IMG/VR virus record: IMGVR_UViG_3300025904_000008
Span: 1-33,092 of that record
DNA from: a virus
Reading direction: 5' to 3' (one strand)
DNA: 33,092 nt
The notes below the pieces were generated by a model that saw only the letters and a program-made list of their open reading frames with translations, was not told the origin of the DNA and ran no database searches. Position numbers and translations under genes: made by a program. Positions within the stretch are counted from its first letter, which is position 1. Each line of letters starts with the position of its first letter. Below are positions 28,827 through 33,092 of this stretch, one piece after another.

Positions 28827-29764
28827 TGCCTGGTACAGGAGCAGGCGGCTTCGTCGGCTACTCGCACGAGATCACGCCGGGCACGTTCGTCGCCGCAACG
28901 AAGTTCGTACCCGTCACCAGTGAGGGTCTGCAGTACATCCAGGACACCATCTGGCGGCGTCCGATCCGCCAAGCTGCTGCCATTGTCGGTGCTGTTGCCG
29001 GCAACAGCCGCATCGAGGGTGACCTCGCCATGGAGTGCTTCGAGGACGATCTCGCGATGTTCCTCTACTGCGCTCGTACGGCGGTTGTGAAGAGCGGCAC
29101 CACGCCGAACTTCACGTACACCTTCACGGCGAGCCCGATCGCCATCCCGCCGCGCACCATGTCGATCACTGTTGTCCGCAACGCGATCGTCATGGCCTAC
29201 ACGGGCGTTGTGGTCGGCTCGTTCAACTTCGGCATCGAAGACGGTCTTCTGACCTTCAACCCGACGCTGCTAGGTCGTGACGAGGCAACGCAGTCGGCGC
29301 CCACCGCGACGTGGGGCTCGACGGTTCAGGACAACCCGTACGGTGCTGGGTCCTACCAGGTCCAGATCCCGACGGCGTCTCAGGTCTTCGACACTGACAA
29401 CTTCGTGTTCACGGTCGACGACAGTCCGGAGGCGCAGTACCGGCTGAAGGACACCGGTCGCGGTGCGCAGTTCATCGCGTACGGTGAGAACACCACGTCG
29501 ATGACGGTCGATCGCGACTTCGAGAGTCGCGCCGACTACGACGCGTTCAAGGCTCTGACGGCCCAGTCGATCACGCTGACGGCCACGAAGGGCGTGAACA
29601 ACTCGATCAGCATCGTCATGCCTGCGGCGATCAAGGACACCTACGAGGTCGGTTTGTCCGGTCAAGGCGATCTCATTCGCGCCTCGGTGGCCTACAACGG
29701 AGTTCTGGACGCCACCGGCAACGCCTACACGATCACCGTCAAGACGCAGCAAGACATCACCTGA
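28826..29764 (+). CDS. major tail tube protein
   Basis: A 312-residue beta-rich protein upstream of the chaperone and tape-measure genes. 'PGTFVAATKFVPVTSEGLQY', 'RIEGDLAMECFEDDLAMFLY', 'GSFNFGIEDGLLTFNPTLLG' and the repeated short strands fit a long-tail tube subunit with an additional immunoglobulin-like C-terminal part. ATG 28826 coupled to the previous stop. Confidence 0.85.
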   Translation: MPGTGAGGFVGYSHEITPGTFVAATKFVPVTSEGLQYIQDTIWRRPIRQAAAIVGAVAGNSRIEGDLAMECFEDDLAMFLYCARTAVVKSGTTPNFTYTFTASPIAIPPRTMSITVVRNAIVMAYTGVVVGSFNFGIEDGLLTFNPTLLGRDEATQSAPTATWGSTVQDNPYGAGSYQVQIPTASQVFDTDNFVFTVDDSPEAQYRLKDTGRGAQFIAYGENTTSMTVDRDFESRADYDAFKALTAQSITLTATKGVNNSISIVMPAAIKDTYEVGLSGQGDLIRASVAYNGVLDATGNAYTITVKTQQDIT

Positions 29765-29765
29765 T

Positions 29766-29898
29766 TCACCCTGTGGTCTTCGTGGTGAGCGCTACCTCGT
29801 CTATATCGAGTCTAACCGGCTTAGACTTGAGAAAGACCACAGTAGCGCCCACCCGGAGACTACTACGCGGTTGGAAAGTCTAATCGCAATCTAAACAG
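29766..29898 (+). repeat. structured dispersed element, copy B
   Basis: It starts two bases after the tail-tube stop and ends before the chaperone Shine-Dalgarno. The 15-base block (29766-29780), the 21-base block (29797-29817) and the 17-base block (29878-29894) correspond to copy A, with the same 81-base interval. Inverted repeats: 29771-29780 with 29833-29842 (10 bp), hairpin 29806-29815 with 29821-29830 (10 bp, one G.U), and 29784-29795 with 29842-29853 (11 of 12). The first and third pairs interleave, so they form a pseudoknot or alternative folds. GTCTAA motifs repeat at 11-base spacing. Confidence 0.75.
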
Positions 29899-29915
29899 TC
29901 CTGAGGGAGGACGAA

Positions 29916-30290
29916 ATGCCGAAGGCAATCGCAACACAAGAAACGCAGACGCTGCAGCTCAAGTCCGTCGAAGGTGGCGAGATCACCGCAAGGCGTCTGT
30001 CGTACGGCGAGAAGCTCATCCGACGCTCCATGACCTCCTCGATGAAGATCGAAGCAGGCAAGGGCAAGGACTTCGCCGGCGAGATGCAGCTCATCACCGA
30101 GCAGTCGACCGCGTTCGACTTCCAGAAGTGCATCGTCGACCACAACCTGTACAAGGACGACGAGGAGACGCAGAAGTTCGATCTGACCAAGCTCTCCGAC
30201 ATCCGCATGCTGGATCCGCGCGTCGGCGAGGAGATCGACAACTGGCTCTCCGAGCTGAACAACTTCGAAGAGGACGAAGAGGGAAACTAG
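29916..30290 (+). CDS. tail assembly chaperone (G-like)
   Basis: A 124-residue helical, charged protein located between the tail tube and tape-measure genes, the conserved place for lambda G-like chaperones. It ends ...EEDEEGN at TAG, with a slippery G GGA AAC at its last codons. GGGAGG precedes ATG 29916. Confidence 0.85.
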   Translation: MPKAIATQETQTLQLKSVEGGEITARRLSYGEKLIRRSMTSSMKIEAGKGKDFAGEMQLITEQSTAFDFQKCIVDHNLYKDDEETQKFDLTKLSDIRMLDPRVGEEIDNWLSELNNFEEDEEGN

Positions 30291-30517
30291 CTGCCCGCAT
30301 CCGGGTCGCGATTGTCATTCCTCGAGGGGATGGTGGACTCGATCCCGATGTAGCATTCGCCATAGAGATGACGAATCTATGTCAGGCGTTTCAAACGCTA
30401 CCCGGACCAGGCGGGCTCATGCAGCAGGATAGTTTGTACGTCTACATGATGGAAGCGGTGTTGACGGCTCAGGCGGAGAAGGAAGCCTTGGACATCCGTC
30501 GCTCGCAGTCACAGTAG
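29916..30517 (+). CDS. frameshifted tail assembly chaperone (GT-like fusion)
   Basis: A -1 shift at 30281-30287 would bypass the TAG at 30288-30290 and add 76 residues (LAARIRVAIVIPRGDGG... to RRSQSQ), giving a ~200-residue fusion. The second frame has no good start of its own. Programmed frameshifting here is near universal in long-tailed phages; the product helps load the tube protein onto the tape measure. Confidence 0.8.
30281..30287 (+). other. -1 slippery heptamer G GGA AAC
   Basis: It is in the zero frame of the first chaperone, directly before its TAG. Both P- and A-site tRNAs can re-pair as GGG AAA. A small CCCG/CGGG hairpin follows at about 30294-30306. Confidence 0.8.
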
Positions 30518-30532
30518 AAGGGAGGTGGCGTC

Positions 30533-33092
30533 GTGGGTCTCAGTGCACGGGAAGTGCTCCTGGTCTTGCGTGCTCGTGATGAAGCGAGTCGTACGATTGG
30601 GCACGTTTCTGGTGCCATGCGGCGCATGGGCACTGAGGCCGCCTCCAGTACGGCTGGTATGGTCAACGAGCAGCGTAAGGTCTTGCAGAAGCTGCAGGTT
30701 CAGCTCGGTGACGTAAACCACGCCTACTCCAAGACCACGGCGCAGGCTCTCGAGTCGCACCGTCGCGAGATGCGCGCGATCGAAGAGCAGACTGCCGCAC
30801 TTCGTCGGCAGGAGAACGAGGTACGCGAAGCAGCTGCACTTCAGGCTCGCGAGTCCCGTCAGCTTCGTAACCAGGACAAGATCACTGCCGAGCAGTACAG
30901 GCGTGCTGCCGACTCCCGTATGCAGCTCGAGCGGAAGCAGATCGGTGCTATCCGCGAGCAGAAGGCGGCCCTCGAGGGACTAGCGGCGCAGTCGCGGCGT
31001 ACGTACAACCAGCAGATCGAGGAAGCGCGGCGACTGCATATTGCGCAGGTCGAGCAGATTCGACAGTCGAGAATAGCTGCACAGGCTCAGCTGAATCAGC
31101 ATCGCGAATCGCTGAGCCAGATGAACGAAGAGCAGAACGCGATGCGTGCTCGCGGCGACGCACTCAGAAGTATGGGTTCCGCCGCAATAGCGTCCGGTGT
31201 CGGTATGACACTGATGGGCGTCATCGGAGTACGCGCCCTTGGTAGTCTCGTCCAGGCCAACTTTGCTTACGCGACGGCTTCCCGTCGCACTCTGACTCAG
31301 GTCGATAAGACCCACGCCTCTCTGCAGCGCGTAGAGGATATCGGCAAGGAGATCGGTCAGAAGATCCCGGTCGACTTTGCCCAGATCCAGCCTGCGCTGT
31401 ATGACATCTTCTCGTCCATCGACGTTGGCTACTCTGGCGCACGGAAGCTCCTGAAGCAGTTCTCGAAGGACGCTGTCGGTGGCCAGACTGATGTCGAGAC
31501 GGCTACTAAGGCCAACCTGGCGATCATGAATGCCTATGGCATTAGCGTCAGGAAGGCCGGTAGCGTCTCCGACTTCATGTTCCAGCTAGTCCGCAAGGGT
31601 GTTGGTACGTATGCAGACTTTGCTAAGTCGATCGGTCTGATTCTTCCGTCAGCAGCACGTCTCGGTGTCACTCTCCATCAGGTCGGCGGTACTCTGGCGT
31701 TCATGACCAGGAACGGTCTGAGCGCCTCTCGTGCTGCTACTTCTGGTGCACGTGCCTTCGACGCTCTGTCGAACCCGAAGACTGCCGATAACCTGAAGAA
31801 GCTCGGCGTCCAGATTCTGAACACCCACGGCGACTTGAAGACTTTGCCCGTCATCCTTGACCTGATGATGAAGAAGATGAAGGGCATGAACAACTTCGAG
31901 AAGTCGGAGTTCCTGAAGAACGCTTTCTACGGCAGCGGCGGTACTATTCAGGCTCTACGCTTCTTCAACCTGGTCTTCAAGCACATGGACAAGTTCCACA
32001 AGTACGTGGGCGACATGACTAAGGATTCGGGGACCGCTAAGAAGGCCTTCGAGACGATGGCTAAGGGTCCTCAGGCGCAGATTCAGCAGCTGACGAACCA
32101 CTGGCAACTGTTGCGCATCGAGCTCGGTCACGATCTGCTTCCCGTTGCGCTCAAGCTAGTCAAGATCGCAGAGAGCCTGATCAACACATGGAACTCTCTC
32201 GATCCGTCGGTACGTCGGAACATCGTAACTGTTGCTGCTCTGACTACAGCCTTCCTGGTTCTGGCTGGTGTCATAGTAACGGTTATGGGCGGTATCGCTA
32301 TCTTCGTTGGCGCTACTAAGACGCTAAACGTCACTGCTGCTACTGCTGCCAGTAAGCTCGGCATGGTCGCGGGTGGCTTGACAGCTATGGCGTATGGCAT
32401 GTACACCGCCTATACTGCTACTGACAAGACGCATAAGGCTCTCGGCATCCTGACGTCCGCTCTTGGTGGTGCTACAGCTGGTGCTGCCTTCGGTCCGTGG
32501 GGTGCAGCTATTGGTGGCTTCGTAGGTGCTCTGGGTGGTCTGGTAGCCGCTCTGCACAACTCCAAGGATGCGGCGAAGACGTACAACGCCGACTACTCGA
32601 AGATCATCGACACGATGGATCAGCTCACCGGTGCTACTACGGCTGCTACACGTGCAGCCGTGCTAGACCAGTTGCAGCGCTCGGGCACGCTCAAGAACCT
32701 GCAAGCGTATGGCATCTCGACTCGTACAGCTGTTAGTGCCATCCTCGGCGAGGCCGACGCTCGTAAGGTTGTTACCGCCGCTATTCACGGACAGCAAGAG
32801 CACTACCAGCTCTTGGAAGGTCAGATCAATCGGCTGAAGGCTGCGAACGCTCGGGCGAACAGAGGATTGTCTGGATCTCGTGCTGGTGGTGTTGATGCTG
32901 CTACGCGTGAGCGTAACAGGCAGATCGCGCAGCTGCAAGAGCAGGCCGACGCCGAGAAGAAGGTCATCGACGCTGTCAAGACTGGCATTCCCGATGTTAG
33001 AAGGGCAGTGAAGGAAGCGCGAGACCGCGCCTTCGCAGTTCAGGACTTGACCGGTAAGCTGAATGCTCTGCCTAGGGAGAAGCGTACACGCA
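30533..33092 (+). CDS. tail tape measure protein (partial, 3' end outside)
   Basis: Open from GTG 30533 to the window edge, 853 codons. AGGGAGGTGG lies upstream. Residues ~40-205 are a long Arg/Gln/Glu coiled coil. A TP901-type tape-measure core follows (~213-480, with GGTLAFMTRNGLSASRAATS near 385 and AFYGSGGTIQALRFF near 465). Hydrophobic Gly/Ala-rich segments at ~562-680 could insert in the host membrane. A further coiled region begins near 760. It sets tail length and likely aids DNA entry. Confidence 0.9.
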   Translation, partial: MGLSAREVLLVLRARDEASRTIGHVSGAMRRMGTEAASSTAGMVNEQRKVLQKLQVQLGDVNHAYSKTTAQALESHRREMRAIEEQTAALRRQENEVREAAALQARESRQLRNQDKITAEQYRRAADSRMQLERKQIGAIREQKAALEGLAAQSRRTYNQQIEEARRLHIAQVEQIRQSRIAAQAQLNQHRESLSQMNEEQNAMRARGDALRSMGSAAIASGVGMTLMGVIGVRALGSLVQANFAYATASRRTLTQVDKTHASLQRVEDIGKEIGQKIPVDFAQIQPALYDIFSSIDVGYSGARKLLKQFSKDAVGGQTDVETATKANLAIMNAYGISVRKAGSVSDFMFQLVRKGVGTYADFAKSIGLILPSAARLGVTLHQVGGTLAFMTRNGLSASRAATSGARAFDALSNPKTADNLKKLGVQILNTHGDLKTLPVILDLMMKKMKGMNNFEKSEFLKNAFYGSGGTIQALRFFNLVFKHMDKFHKYVGDMTKDSGTAKKAFETMAKGPQAQIQQLTNHWQLLRIELGHDLLPVALKLVKIAESLINTWNSLDPSVRRNIVTVAALTTAFLVLAGVIVTVMGGIAIFVGATKTLNVTAATAASKLGMVAGGLTAMAYGMYTAYTATDKTHKALGILTSALGGATAGAAFGPWGAAIGGFVGALGGLVAALHNSKDAAKTYNADYSKIIDTMDQLTGATTAATRAAVLDQLQRSGTLKNLQAYGISTRTAVSAILGEADARKVVTAAIHGQQEHYQLLEGQINRLKAANARANRGLSGSRAGGVDAATRERNRQIAQLQEQADAEKKVIDAVKTGIPDVRRAVKEARDRAFAVQDLTGKLNALPREKRTR

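Noticed and set aside
29766-29898. Group I intron or HDV-like ribozyme
   Set aside because: It is far too short for a group I intron and lacks the conserved core. The HDV fold needs a further hairpin between the two interleaved 3' arms, which here are adjacent.
30128-30517. Independent gene starting at 30128
   Set aside because: Its first ~50 codons overlap the chaperone out of frame and read as Arg-rich noise; the real part is expressed by -1 frameshift at 30281-30287.

Overview
The window is part of the genome of a tailed double-stranded DNA phage with siphovirus organisation. The moderately high GC content, GTG/TTG starts, many TGATG/ATGA couplings and several secreted-protein genes suggest an actinobacterial host, Streptomyces or a relative. 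That host assignment is inference. No integrase, lysis gene, insertion sequence, CRISPR array or rRNA is visible. The right edge cuts the tape-measure gene, so the genome continues.

Left arm, about 1-16,000, all leftward: early and replication genes plus many small accessory genes. At the far left are a DUF669-type protein, a Sak4-like RecA-fold ATPase, a RecB/Cas4-like PD-(D/E)XK nuclease with a probable Fe-S site, and a SNF2-family helicase: a recombination and replication set. Around them are dozens of small ORFs, mostly of unknown function. They include zinc-ribbon proteins, single-pass membrane peptides, five proteins with signal peptides (two of them paralogues), a winged-helix protein and three small helix-turn-helix proteins. 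The arm is divided into transcription units by promoters with a shared CTATATAAT core (-10 near 2754, 8743, 11978 and 14421) and by hairpins. Two helix-turn-helix genes (11297-11791 and 15738-15986) each sit between a promoter and a strong hairpin.

Centre, about 15,990-16,230: a divergent, AT-rich control region. The leftward transcript would begin with a leader that lacks G until its Shine-Dalgarno.

Right arm, about 16,230-33,092, all rightward: packaging and virion genes. The order is small-terminase candidate, 15-codon hydrophobic ORF, EEP-type nuclease, large terminase, portal, a block of fibre/appendage-like genes (one with ten 20-residue repeats), Mu-like prohead protease with a nested scaffold start, decoration protein, major capsid protein, head-tail connectors, tail terminator, major tail protein, tail-assembly chaperones with a G GGA AAC slippery site, and tape measure. 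The head module resembles Mu (DUF935 portal, gpI protease, gpG-like protein), while the tail is of the long non-contractile type.

The least explained signals are non-coding. A related ~130-bp element occurs twice (8788-8940 and 29766-29898) with conserved internal spacing and long inverted repeats. A tRNA-like RNA without an anticodon arm lies in the leader of a regulator gene (11874-11928). Three tandem 16-bp iterons lie in an AT-rich gap (15158-15205).
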